Source: Candidatus Bathyarchaeota archaeon
Lineage (GTDB): Archaea; Thermoproteota; Bathyarchaeia; Bathyarchaeales; Bathycorpusculaceae
DNA: 64,000 nucleotides
Direction of reading: 5' to 3'
Assembly: GCA_023488905.1 (NCBI GenBank)
Contig: JAMDCQ010000017.1
Location: 38,778-102,777, forward strand
The position numbers and the translations under genes are program-made. A model generated the notes under the pieces. It saw nothing but the letters and a program-made list of their open reading frames with translations, did no database searches and was not told the DNA's origin. Below, piece by piece: positions 8,209 to 16,165 of the stretch (position 1 is its first letter; each line of letters opens with the position of its first letter).

Positions 8209-8964
8209 ATGTTCAAGCTTAAAGTGTCTGACGCTAAACTCCTAAGAGACATGGCAACTGCCATCTCGATTCTTGTTGATGAAGCCACATTTAAAATTGA
8301 GTCCGACGGCTTAAAACTCCGAGCCATGGATCCATCACGCGTTGCCATGATTGACTTCGAATGGCCCAAAAGCGTCTTCCAAGAATACGAGGCAACTGAA
8401 CCCACAAAAATCTGCCTCAACATAAGCGAACTCCTCAAACTACTCAAACGAGCAGGCAAAGACGAATCCGTCGAACTTGGCCTCGACGACAAAACTGGCA
8501 AGCTGCTCGTCACCATAATGGGCAAGTACGCCAGAAAATTCACCATGAGTATGCTTGAACCCAGCGAAGAAGAAGTGCCGACACCAAAAATCAGCTTCAA
8601 CGTCAAGGCTAAAACCACAACTTCTGGCTTAAGCCAAGCTATCGAAGACGCACAGCTCGTCAGCGATCACGTCAAAATAGAAGCTGAAACAGACAAAATA
8701 ACGCTAAGCGCGACAGGCGACATTATGGGTGCAACCATAACCATCCAGAAAGGCACCGATGCACTCCTCGACCTTGAAGTCAAAGAGAACGCGAAAGCCA
8801 CCTTCAGCCTCAGCTACCTCAGCGAAATCATCAAAGCCGCCGCCGCAAGCAGCGAAATAGCCACATTAGAGTTCTCCACTGACATGCCAGTAAAAATCGA
8901 CTTCCAGCAGGCAAAAGAGGGAAAACTAACCTTCTTCTTGGCGCCCAGAATCGAAACCGAATAG
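8209..8964 (+). CDS. pcn: DNA polymerase sliding clamp (PCNA)
   Basis: The 251-residue protein has the two-lobed PCNA layout. It begins MFKLKVSDAKLLRDMATAIS and includes LKLRAMDPSRVAMIDFE near residue 40, the interdomain region around residues 115-130, and the C-terminal MPVKIDFQQAKEGKLTFFLAPR. That ending carries the loop that receives PIP-box partners. The clamp rings DNA as a homotrimer (or heterotrimer in some Thermoproteota) and holds polymerase, ligase and FEN1. A purine-rich GAGGAAGAGG precedes the ATG. The primase large subunit gene follows after 13 bases, so the two replication genes form an operon. Confidence 0.96.
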   Translation: MFKLKVSDAKLLRDMATAISILVDEATFKIESDGLKLRAMDPSRVAMIDFEWPKSVFQEYEATEPTKICLNISELLKLLKRAGKDESVELGLDDKTGKLLVTIMGKYARKFTMSMLEPSEEEVPTPKISFNVKAKTTTSGLSQAIEDAQLVSDHVKIEAETDKITLSATGDIMGATITIQKGTDALLDLEVKENAKATFSLSYLSEIIKAAAASSEIATLEFSTDMPVKIDFQQAKEGKLTFFLAPRIETE

Positions 8965-8977
8965 GCGCGCAGTCAAA

Positions 8978-10006
8978 ATGGAATTGGCTGTAATTTCCAT
9001 TGAGGATTACGCCAAATACCCCTTTCTAAAAGGTGCATCCACACAAATCAAAGAACTAGACTTAACCATTCAGAATTTGGTTGAGGACCGTTTTGTTCTG
9101 GAACGCGCCCAAAAACGGGTGGAGTGCGCCATCCTTGACCTCACAATAGGACAGATGGATGTAGACAGGCGAAAAGAAATCTCTTCTTTTGCAGCCTCAC
9201 TCATTTTAGTCATCGGCACCAAGAAGCCTTGGATAAAAAAGCGGTACGCTTTGGCGGTGGCAAAAACCGCATACAGCCACCTGCTTAGCCCCCAAACAAC
9301 TAAAGCCAAAATCCAATCCATAGCAAAAGACTTCGACTGGGACATCAGCGAAGGAAAAGAAGCTTACAAAGACTTCAAAATTGGCTTCTCATTTTACCTC
9401 AAAAACGCCGCCCACATGCATGGCAACGAATGGAAACTCGTCAACCAAATCATCGACAAAGGCCTAGTTTACTTGAACAAAGACAAAGTAGCACGCCTAC
9501 TCCAAGAAGAAATAAAAAACCGCGTAGAAAAACGCCTCGACGTTCCTGAACTAAAAAACCTCCCCGAAGACATCAACATAATCGCCTTCAAACTAAACGC
9601 GTTAGCGCAAGACATTATGGGTCAAGAAACTGAGGAAATGCCGAAAACCGTGGTTCAAGCTGCTTTTCCGCCCTGCATAAACGCTCTCTACGCCGAAGCC
9701 GCAGCAGCCCATCACCTCAGCCACATCGGCCGCTTCACCCTCACCTCGTTCCTACTCAACATCGGCATGTCGCCCGAAGCAGTGAACGAGATGTATAAGA
9801 CCTTCTCAGACTATAACGAACGTTTAACCCGCTACCAAATCGAGCATATCGCAGGTGAACGTGGCTCAGCAACCCAGTACAAACCTCCTCAGTGCTCCGT
9901 TTTGCAGACTCATGGTGTATGCAAGAACCGAGATGAGTTGTGCCGCCGCATTTACCATCCGTTGGGGTACTATTTGAGGAAGCAGAGGATGCAAAATTCA
10001 GGTTGA
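8978..10006 (+). CDS. priL: DNA primase large subunit PriL
   Basis: The 342-residue protein has an all-helical N-terminal domain that would bind the catalytic subunit PriS, and a C-terminal iron-sulfur domain. The four 4Fe-4S cysteines can be placed: one in AFPPCINAL (about residue 228), then PPQCSVLQTHGVC and ELCRRIYHP near the C terminus. PriL and PriS together synthesise RNA/DNA primers at replication origins and forks. It starts 13 bases after pcn and is very probably co-transcribed with it. PriS itself is not in the window. Length is normal for archaeal PriL. Confidence 0.94.
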   Translation: MELAVISIEDYAKYPFLKGASTQIKELDLTIQNLVEDRFVLERAQKRVECAILDLTIGQMDVDRRKEISSFAASLILVIGTKKPWIKKRYALAVAKTAYSHLLSPQTTKAKIQSIAKDFDWDISEGKEAYKDFKIGFSFYLKNAAHMHGNEWKLVNQIIDKGLVYLNKDKVARLLQEEIKNRVEKRLDVPELKNLPEDINIIAFKLNALAQDIMGQETEEMPKTVVQAAFPPCINALYAEAAAAHHLSHIGRFTLTSFLLNIGMSPEAVNEMYKTFSDYNERLTRYQIEHIAGERGSATQYKPPQCSVLQTHGVCKNRDELCRRIYHPLGYYLRKQRMQNSG

Positions 10007-10060
10007 TTGCTCGGTTAAAGTTTATTAATTTACATTTACTGCTATTGGTTGAGTAACTTT

Positions 10061-10801
10061 ATGGTCTACACAATTGTTGGAAACGCTGCGAACTCGGAAA
10101 TCGGTGTAATCCTGCCGACATATGGAGAAGCCGACAACATATCTCGATTGATTGAGGACATCGAAAACCTACACCTAAACACGTCCATCCTTGTCATCGA
10201 CGATTCCAGCCCCGACGGAACCGCTGAAATCGTTTTAGACAAGCAGAAGCAGCACCCCAACGTGGTTCTCTGTAGCCGACCCAAAAAGTCAGGGTTAGGC
10301 ACAGCCATAACAGACGGCTTTAGATATTACCTGTGCTCACCCAACCCGCCAAGATACGTTTTCACCATGGATGCAGACTATTCACACAACCCCCAAGACA
10401 TCCCAAAACTTCTGGCAACAATGCGGGAATGCAACTGTGCAATAGTTATCGGCAGCCGCTACAGCAAAGGCGGTCAAATCCAAGGTTGGCCTTTATCGCG
10501 AAAGATAATCAGCAAAGCAGCCAACACCATAGCCCAAACAGCATTAGGCTTAGAACTCAACGATTGTACAAGCGGTTTTCGCTGCTACTCTACAGAGTTT
10601 TTAAAAAAGGCACTTACTCATCTGCATAGTCACACTTACGAAATCCAGATAGAAACTGTTCGGCAGGCTGCTCTGAACGATTTTAGAGTCAAGGAAACTC
10701 CTATAGTGTTTGTAAACCGCAAGAAAGGCAAATCGAAGCTAACTTGGACAGAGATAAAAAGCTACATATCATATACAGTGAAAGCGGCCCTGACTTCTTA
10801 G
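10061..10801 (+). CDS. GT2 glycosyltransferase, dolichol-phosphate mannosyltransferase-like
   Basis: About 246 residues from the ATG at 10061. An in-frame TTG twelve bases earlier is possible, but a TATA-like TTTATTAATTTA at 10020-10033 would start transcription close to the ATG, suggesting a leaderless message. The GT-A fold shows GVILPTYGEADNI, then VIDDSSPDGT, then the DxD metal motif in FTMDADYSHNP, and GSRYSKGG. These match the DPM1/PpsD group that transfers mannose or glucose from a nucleotide sugar to dolichol phosphate. There is no C-terminal membrane domain. The GT-C-like gene downstream could use the product. Confidence 0.87.
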   Translation: MVYTIVGNAANSEIGVILPTYGEADNISRLIEDIENLHLNTSILVIDDSSPDGTAEIVLDKQKQHPNVVLCSRPKKSGLGTAITDGFRYYLCSPNPPRYVFTMDADYSHNPQDIPKLLATMRECNCAIVIGSRYSKGGQIQGWPLSRKIISKAANTIAQTALGLELNDCTSGFRCYSTEFLKKALTHLHSHTYEIQIETVRQAALNDFRVKETPIVFVNRKKGKSKLTWTEIKSYISYTVKAALTS

Positions 10802-10867
10802 AGTTTTGTGCCAAGCAACCTTTTTGTAGGATTAAAATACAGGTTAGTTGTTCTTGGGTTAGATTGA

Positions 10868-12652
10868 ATGGTGCTTAAAATAATGAAGGTTGGAGCCGCC
10901 CGAATCTTCCTTTACGCCGCTCTGGTAGTTTTAGTTTTCAGTGTTGCGCTTACGGTTGCTAGCCTCTATCCTGTTGCCACAGGGCAAACCCAGTCGCTGA
11001 CACGTATCGATGACTCCTTTATTCTAAGTGTCAATGAAACGCGAAGGCAGGGATTAGGTAATTTCCGCGGCGGTGAAAACGTAACCATACAAGTAGATTG
11101 CCCAGTAGCATTCAGTAAAAATTTCTCTATAGCGGTGTACAATGGTCTTAGGTACAACAACTCGTTGACTTCAGGTTTCATATACAATTTTACCGCTGGA
11201 GCTGACTACTATGAAGCCATCTTCCAAAACGCTTCTCAACGTGGGCTCATCAACTTCAAAGTGGTAGTGGAGCAACCCCAACTCTCATACCCCTTTTCAG
11301 GGTTAACTGCGCCCGCTAAGATTCTCTTCTTGGCCAGTATAGCTCTCGCAAGTCTCATCTTGCTAAAACTTGCCTTAATCAAACAAATCAAACACGAATT
11401 AAACCGTCCTATTCTGCCAAAATTGAATAAAGCTTCTCGTCAGCGCTTATTGGCTTTAGTTGTCTTATCGCTGGTCTGTTGGCTTGCGCTTTTAGCGGTG
11501 AATTCTAATCCATACGCCAGTTTTGAGAACTGGTACACTGATCATCCAAGACATAGCTATACAGCAAGCCTCTTCTTTAAAGACAACTTCGCGGTTTTCA
11601 GTCAGCCACTAGGCGAACTCGCCAGCCAAGACGATTCGCCCTTCAAGTTTGTAACGTGGCCTGAGATGCCTCATCTTTACCCGCTTGGCAGTATCCTTCT
11701 GTTCATGCCTTTTGGGGTATTGCTTCAGAACGGTGTAGATGCAGTGCTGGTGTATAGGCTTGAGATAGCGTTGTTTCTGGTTGTTGCGCACATCTGCGTT
11801 TACTTCTTTTTGAGTCGCTTCTGGAAACAGGACCTGTTTAGTCCACCAAGCCTGCAGGGCTGGAAAGAAAAGCTGCAACAACTCTTTCAAAGGGGCAGCA
11901 GCTGGAAAGAAAAGAAAGTTGAACTAAACTCGCAAGTAGAGTTTGTAATGAAACTCATCGGCGTCTATGTAATCTACACTTGCCTCATTGTTTTTGCGGC
12001 TGACGGCATGTTTGACTCCGTTGCTTTCATTTTCTCGCTTTTTGCGATAACCGCTCTTTTGGTTGAGCGCTACGACTCCTTCTTCCTACTCATAGCTGTC
12101 TCTGTATTCTTCAAGTACCAAACTGCCATCTTCCTTATGCCCCTCATCTTATTCGCCATGATAAGGCTGTTTCAGAAAAGCGGATTTGGATTGTTAAGGA
12201 ATAGGGCGTTTCTCGCGGGTGTTATGTTTATGGTGGTTAGCGGGTTAACAGCAGTCATTAGTGCACCATACCTTGTCCAGACACGCCCTGAACTCGTCAT
12301 GAACAGCATAAACGCTTTCATGCCTAACGCTCAAATTCCTTGGAGCCTGCAATCTTCCGCAGTGTTAATCACGCTTGCCGCCACTTTGATCTATGCCATA
12401 TACATGCTCAACAAGAATCCCTTGTTATCTATGATTTCGCTTATTGTTTTGGTGCCTAGTTTCATGTTGCCGTTTTTTCAAAACTGGTATATCCCATTCA
12501 TTTTTGTGTACATACTGATTCCCCAACGGAAAGGTGAGATAGCTGCAACCTTGATTTGGCTGCTCTTCATAATTGTCGTGCTATCTTTTGGTGCCTCCGC
12601 CTTTAATCCAATAGGCATCATTGAAAATTTGAGGCAAACTCTGAGAATTTAG
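10868..12652 (+). CDS. Large multi-pass membrane protein, probable GT-C glycosyltransferase
   Basis: This 594-residue protein has an N-terminal membrane anchor (about residues 12-32), an extracellular beta-rich domain with several N-x-S/T sites (about 35-145), a second anchor near 155, and then ten or so further membrane helices. A loop after the third helix has TDHPRHSYTASLFF and later DDSPFKF. Acidic first-loop residues of this type are common in GT-C enzymes that take sugars from dolichol-phosphate donors. The upstream GT2 gene of DPM type supports this reading. No WWDYG oligosaccharyltransferase motif is present, so it is not AglB. The specific function is unknown. Confidence 0.65.
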   Translation: MVLKIMKVGAARIFLYAALVVLVFSVALTVASLYPVATGQTQSLTRIDDSFILSVNETRRQGLGNFRGGENVTIQVDCPVAFSKNFSIAVYNGLRYNNSLTSGFIYNFTAGADYYEAIFQNASQRGLINFKVVVEQPQLSYPFSGLTAPAKILFLASIALASLILLKLALIKQIKHELNRPILPKLNKASRQRLLALVVLSLVCWLALLAVNSNPYASFENWYTDHPRHSYTASLFFKDNFAVFSQPLGELASQDDSPFKFVTWPEMPHLYPLGSILLFMPFGVLLQNGVDAVLVYRLEIALFLVVAHICVYFFLSRFWKQDLFSPPSLQGWKEKLQQLFQRGSSWKEKKVELNSQVEFVMKLIGVYVIYTCLIVFAADGMFDSVAFIFSLFAITALLVERYDSFFLLIAVSVFFKYQTAIFLMPLILFAMIRLFQKSGFGLLRNRAFLAGVMFMVVSGLTAVISAPYLVQTRPELVMNSINAFMPNAQIPWSLQSSAVLITLAATLIYAIYMLNKNPLLSMISLIVLVPSFMLPFFQNWYIPFIFVYILIPQRKGEIAATLIWLLFIIVVLSFGASAFNPIGIIENLRQTLRI

Positions 12653-12774
12653 TCTTCGACGCACCTGTAAGATTTGAGGTGCTATGCAAAGACGCTTGGA
12701 GTATTCTTGAGGGGAAATATCGGTTTTTAGGTTTTCTGCCTGTTTGGTTCTTGCATGTTAGCTGCTCTTCGGTG

Positions 12775-12868
12775 ACTAGACCCCCTTATTTAAAGGCGCA
12801 TACAAAACCGTATCCGCAACAGAGCAAACCACACGACCTCTCACCGTGCACCTCCCCGCCCTTATTTA
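12775..12868 (-). repeat. Type B dispersed repeat, copy 2, abutting the MITE-like element
   Basis: Reading the minus strand, this copy runs from TAAATAAGGGCGGGGAGG to TTTAAATAAGGGGGTCTAGT and aligns end to end with 7965-8059. It shares the central GTTGCGGATACGG and GTATGCGCC blocks. Its end overlaps the terminal inverted repeat of the element at 12865-13039 by a few bases, so the two units are joined. Together they occupy most of the 436-base gap between the GT-C-like gene and mobB. Reading frames crossing it show no protein-like composition. Confidence 0.8.
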
Positions 12869-13039
12869 TCAGTAGATCAAAAAAAACAATCTTGGAAGAC
12901 GCAGGGTACCCCTCTTATTTCAACAACAACCAGCAGACTTAGCACAAACGCCCGTTTTGGCACCTACGTCTGATGCGTATTGCAACTGGTTGCATATCAA
13001 TTCTACAAGCAGAACAAACACATTTGACCTACTGATAAA
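12865..13039 (-). mobile_element. MITE-like element (type A), 175 bp, 17-bp terminal inverted repeats
   Basis: The left end TTTATCAGTAGATCAAA (12865-12881) and the right end TTTGACCTACTGATAAA (13023-13039) are inverted copies with one mismatch. The interior is nearly identical, in reverse orientation, to 54302-54488. From CTTGGAAGA through GGTACCCCTCTTATTTC to GCAACTGGTTGCAT I count about one difference in some 115 aligned bases. No open reading frame for a transposase fits, so this is a non-autonomous element moved in trans. A target-site duplication is not obvious. Degenerate relatives lie at 36845, 48968 and 57800. Confidence 0.8.
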
Positions 13040-13088
13040 GCAACATACCGGTCTCTATCCCAAATGCATTTTAAAAATACATTACAGG

Positions 13089-13898
13089 TTAATGTGACCC
13101 CTTCGATACTCGACGCAATTCAACCCTCAACGACTTAATGTCCTTGCCTCCGTGCAAAGACCCAAACATCCCCACTAACGCTTCCTCAACAAACCGCGCC
13201 GGAAAATCCTTAAGCGGCAACCTAACCCCGTTGACCTCAACCACCAACTCCTCCTTCTTATCCAGTGGACAGCAGCGTTCAGCTGTTTTATCGGCCACAA
13301 TCGCTTTAGCATATTCATAGCAGTTCAAGTATCCGCATTGACCTGTAGGATGACACTTTGCGCATTCAGTCAAGTTGGGCAGTAAGGTGAAGGCTTTCTG
13401 TTCTACCAAATCGGCAAGTACCCCCAGTTGAGTTTTGCCGTGAAGCACAGAAATCTTTAACCTAGATACCGCCTGTGTTTCATGGGCAGAGCCAGCGATG
13501 ATGCCTGAAATGGCAATGGCTAGTCCATCCGAGAAAGAGGCGGCTTCCTGTGCCGTTTTTGCAGCAATAATTTTAGGCAGAACCGTCTCGTTTTCAAAGC
13601 CCTCCAGAACTACAAAGTCCATACCACAGAGATAGGGTGCAATCTCGTTTAAGCCAAGTTTTTTGTTAATGAATAGGACCGTTTCGTTCTTTGGGGAAGC
13701 CACGACGATGTCTGCACCTGCTTCAGTGTGTTTCGATGTGTCATGCGAGGCGGCTGGCGGATCTATTGTTTGGGTGTTTGGCATTTCTTTGATTGTGGCT
13801 ACATGGTAGCCCCGATTTTTCAGTGTGCGAACTAATTGTTGGGTTAGGGTTGTTTTTCCTGAATGTTTTCCGCCGACTATAGCTATGTATCGTGGCAT
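13089..13898 (-). CDS. MobB-like P-loop GTPase fused to a C-terminal Fe-S domain
   Basis: About 269 residues from the internal ATG at 13898; an upstream in-frame start at 13916 adds only MALLIQ. The P-loop IVGGKHSGKTTL at residues 5-16 and the following TIKEMPN identify the MobB group, which binds GTP and assists guanine-dinucleotide attachment to molybdopterin. At about residues 175-215 there is a second module, ECAKCHPTGQCGYLNC ... ERCCPL, resembling the 4Fe-4S domain of corrinoid iron-sulfur proteins. MobB fused to such a domain occurs in archaea with molybdo- or tungsto-enzymes. No such enzyme is encoded nearby, so the partner is unknown. Confidence 0.8.
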   Translation of the reverse strand: MPRYIAIVGGKHSGKTTLTQQLVRTLKNRGYHVATIKEMPNTQTIDPPAASHDTSKHTEAGADIVVASPKNETVLFINKKLGLNEIAPYLCGMDFVVLEGFENETVLPKIIAAKTAQEAASFSDGLAIAISGIIAGSAHETQAVSRLKISVLHGKTQLGVLADLVEQKAFTLLPNLTECAKCHPTGQCGYLNCYEYAKAIVADKTAERCCPLDKKEELVVEVNGVRLPLKDFPARFVEEALVGMFGSLHGGKDIKSLRVELRRVSKGSH

Positions 13899-14067
13899 CT
13901 GAATCAAGAGAGCCAAAAGTAGACTGGGTTAATAAATTTTCCATGTCGCAACCGAAACCGAATTTTCACTATGTTGAAAACTACCGCCTCTCTCGGTTGA
14001 TCTCCCAGCAAAAAATATCAAATAACTATACCCAAAAAAGGGGAAGCTGACGAAAACTGCTTATAGT

Positions 14068-14274
14068 TTAGTCTCTTTGGACCACAAAAGTAACTTTCAC
14101 AACTGCCCTGTACTCAACGATCTGGTTGTCTTTGACTTTCGCCTTGCAACTCTTCACGTAAATGGATTTGATGTTCTTTACCGTTAAAGCTGCCTCTGCC
14201 AAAGCATTCTTAGCCGCGTCCTCCCAGCTTACAGTTGAACTACCAATCAGCTCGATTACTTTTGCAACTGTTAT
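14068..14274 (-). CDS. Dodecin family protein with apparent ATA start
   Basis: The 68-residue frame reads (M)TVAKVIELIGSSTVSWEDA and continues through AAKNALAEAALTVKNI and EYRAVVKVTFVVQRD. This is a full-length dodecin by every conserved block: VAKVIE-IGSS-SWEDA, and the closing EYRV-VKVTF strand. Dodecins form hollow dodecamers that store flavin or CoA. No ATG, GTG or TTG lies between the upstream in-frame stop and the conserved start of the fold. At the exact position of the usual Met stands ATA (14272-14274), preceded by a GGAGAG ribosome-binding site. Either ATA is the start or a G has been misread or mutated. Confidence 0.82.
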   Translation of the reverse strand: MTVAKVIELIGSSTVSWEDAAKNALAEAALTVKNIKSIYVKSCKAKVKDNQIVEYRAVVKVTFVVQRD

Positions 14275-14365
14275 TGTTTTGCACTCTCCAAGATATTATA
14301 CGTGCACTTTCTTTTATTTTTTGCATATATAGGTAAAGTTTTAAAACAGTTTCAACAAATAAAAT

Positions 14366-14536
14366 GTGGAGATATTTAATCCTGAACCCTTGTTTGAGTG
14401 GTTTAAAGATAAATCTGGAAAATACCGTTTTAGACTAAAAGCAGCTAACGGCGAAATAATTGCTACAAGTGAAGCCTATTCTTCAAAAGACGCCTGTGTA
14501 GGCAGCATTGAATCGGTAAAAAGAATGCGCCGATAG
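14366..14536 (+). CDS. DUF1508 (YegP-like) small protein
   Basis: A GTG-initiated 56-residue frame contains FEWFKDKSGKYRFRLKAANG followed by EIIATSEAYSSKDAC and ending SIESVKRMRR. This is the single-repeat DUF1508 domain (YegP family), a small beta-alpha fold of unknown role found across bacteria and archaea. An ATG two bases earlier is in a different frame. A TATA-like CATATATAG at about 14323-14331 lies 40 bases upstream, so the gene has its own promoter, divergent from the dodecin gene. The family assignment is firm; the function is not known. Confidence 0.85.
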   Translation: MEIFNPEPLFEWFKDKSGKYRFRLKAANGEIIATSEAYSSKDACVGSIESVKRMRR

Positions 14537-14606
14537 CCAAAATAGTAGAAGTAAACGAGTAAAAGCGAAGCAAGTCTGCTTTCTTTTCGCCCTTCCTTTT
14601 TTCAGG

Positions 14607-16052
14607 TTAAGTTTTACTTCTGCTGAAAAGTTCCCCAACGTATTCGTTTACTGTCTTGTCATGCTTTTTAGCTATCCTCTTCACAGCGTCATTTATGCCC
14701 GTGGAGTACTGCACCGCCTTCTTCGGCTTACCCGCAATCACTGCTGGAACACCGAGGTTTTGAGCAACCTTGCGCAGCACCAGTTTGCGTAGCGTGTCAG
14801 GTTTGTTTTCGATTTTGCATTCAACAGGCAAAGCCATGGCAAACTCGGCAACCTCATACGAGGCGAAGGGGCACCGCAACTCCACATCATGGAACCCTGT
14901 GATTTTGAGGTCCCGCTCCAAGTTGCTCTCGTGAATGCCGACGACGTCGTTGAACATGGTACGGCGGACTTTTTCGGCTCCGTCTTTGCAGTTTTCGTTG
15001 ACGTAGCGTTGGTAGCCGCCGAACAACTCGTCTGCACCCTGCCCAGCCAGCAGCGCCTTGTGTTTTGCTTCTGCTGCTTGCTCGGCTGCCCAGTAGAATG
15101 GTACGCCGATGGCGGCTTTGATGGGGTCAGCTTCCTCAATTAATTCAACCACTTTGGGTAATGTGGCTTCTACATCGGAGTCTTTGTAGAGGTGTATCTG
15201 CATGGGCAAATCCAGCGCTTCCGAGGCTTCGAGGGCTTCCTCGGTTTCAGGTTGATTCTCCAAACTCACATGTAGTAGGTTAACTTTGACGCCCTGCTTG
15301 TTTGCCAAGAACGCAACCACGCTACTGTCTAAGCCGCCAGAAAACGCAACCGCCACCTCCTTTAAACCCTGTACACGACGCTTAACCGATTCGACAAGAA
15401 GCCCCTCAAGCTCCTGTGCCGCTTGGTCGAGCGTTATCTGCTTGGGCGGCGTGTAGGTGAGGGTTTTGACTGGTTTGAATTTGAAGCCGTCTTTGTCTGC
15501 GAACCCCAAAGTTCCCGGCGGAAACGAAGTGGGATTCTCTATTCCGAGTCGCCAGAGCGCCGTGCGGTTGGTTGCGTATGCGGCTATGTCGTGGTTTTCG
15601 CCGTAGTAGAGCGGTTGCACTCCGATGGGGTCTCTGCCTGCAGCTATCCAACCTTCTTTAAGCATCCAAAACGCATAGTCGCCGTCGGCCTGCTCGATTA
15701 TGGTTTGCAGCGCGGTTTCGCAGTGTTGGGGTTCTTTGGTTAACTGTTCGGTTAGGGCGGCTTTGGGTACTGGTGCATAAACTCTTCCTTCAAAGGCAAC
15801 AGCAGCTTCTTCTAATTGCAGGAAATCGTAGCTGCTTGAAGCGATTGGTCTTGTGCTGATGCAGCCAAGCACGGCGGATGTGTCAAGTCCTTGCCTGTTA
15901 ACTATACCCAAGGGTTTTTCGAAAAAGCTTTTTTTGGACGTAACCACTGCAAAATGCGAAACCTGCCCCACATCAAAGGATTGCAGCACATTCAGAACTG
16001 TTGTAACTGCGCTGTCTCCATGCTTATCCAACACTGCAACAGTAACTTTCAT
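14607..16052 (-). CDS. Asparagine synthetase B-like protein lacking the glutaminase cysteine
   Basis: About 481 residues from the ATG at 16052; a TTG at 16073 would add MFGCVLG. The N-terminal half (to about 210) keeps the Ntn-hydrolase shape, including DGDYAFW and AAGRDPIGVQPLYYG. The C-terminal half is an ATP-pyrophosphatase synthetase domain with VAFSGGLDSSVVA and LLAGQGADELFGGY. Asparagine synthetases use Cys2 as the glutaminase nucleophile, and neither start places a cysteine there (MKVTVAV or MFGCVLG). Glutamine use is therefore doubtful. It may use ammonia or make a different amide. It is monocistronic. Confidence 0.82.
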   Translation of the reverse strand: MKVTVAVLDKHGDSAVTTVLNVLQSFDVGQVSHFAVVTSKKSFFEKPLGIVNRQGLDTSAVLGCISTRPIASSSYDFLQLEEAAVAFEGRVYAPVPKAALTEQLTKEPQHCETALQTIIEQADGDYAFWMLKEGWIAAGRDPIGVQPLYYGENHDIAAYATNRTALWRLGIENPTSFPPGTLGFADKDGFKFKPVKTLTYTPPKQITLDQAAQELEGLLVESVKRRVQGLKEVAVAFSGGLDSSVVAFLANKQGVKVNLLHVSLENQPETEEALEASEALDLPMQIHLYKDSDVEATLPKVVELIEEADPIKAAIGVPFYWAAEQAAEAKHKALLAGQGADELFGGYQRYVNENCKDGAEKVRRTMFNDVVGIHESNLERDLKITGFHDVELRCPFASYEVAEFAMALPVECKIENKPDTLRKLVLRKVAQNLGVPAVIAGKPKKAVQYSTGINDAVKRIAKKHDKTVNEYVGELFSRSKT

Positions 16053-16165
16053 CCCTAACACACACCCAAACAATGTACAATGAGATAGTGGTATCGGTGA
16101 AACATTAATCTTTAATCGCTTAAGAAAATTCTAGCTTGCCGTCTTTCGCCTGATTTTCTCACAGG

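Noticed and set aside
12679..12942. An 87-codon open frame in the gap after the GT-C-like gene
   Set aside because: It crosses the type B repeat and the start of the MITE-like element, has repeat-driven composition and no plausible ribosome-binding site or family.
12775..13039. The repeat as a CRISPR array or integron-like array
   Set aside because: The units are dispersed over 50 kb in both orientations, not tandem with unique spacers, and have no cas or integrase genes nearby.
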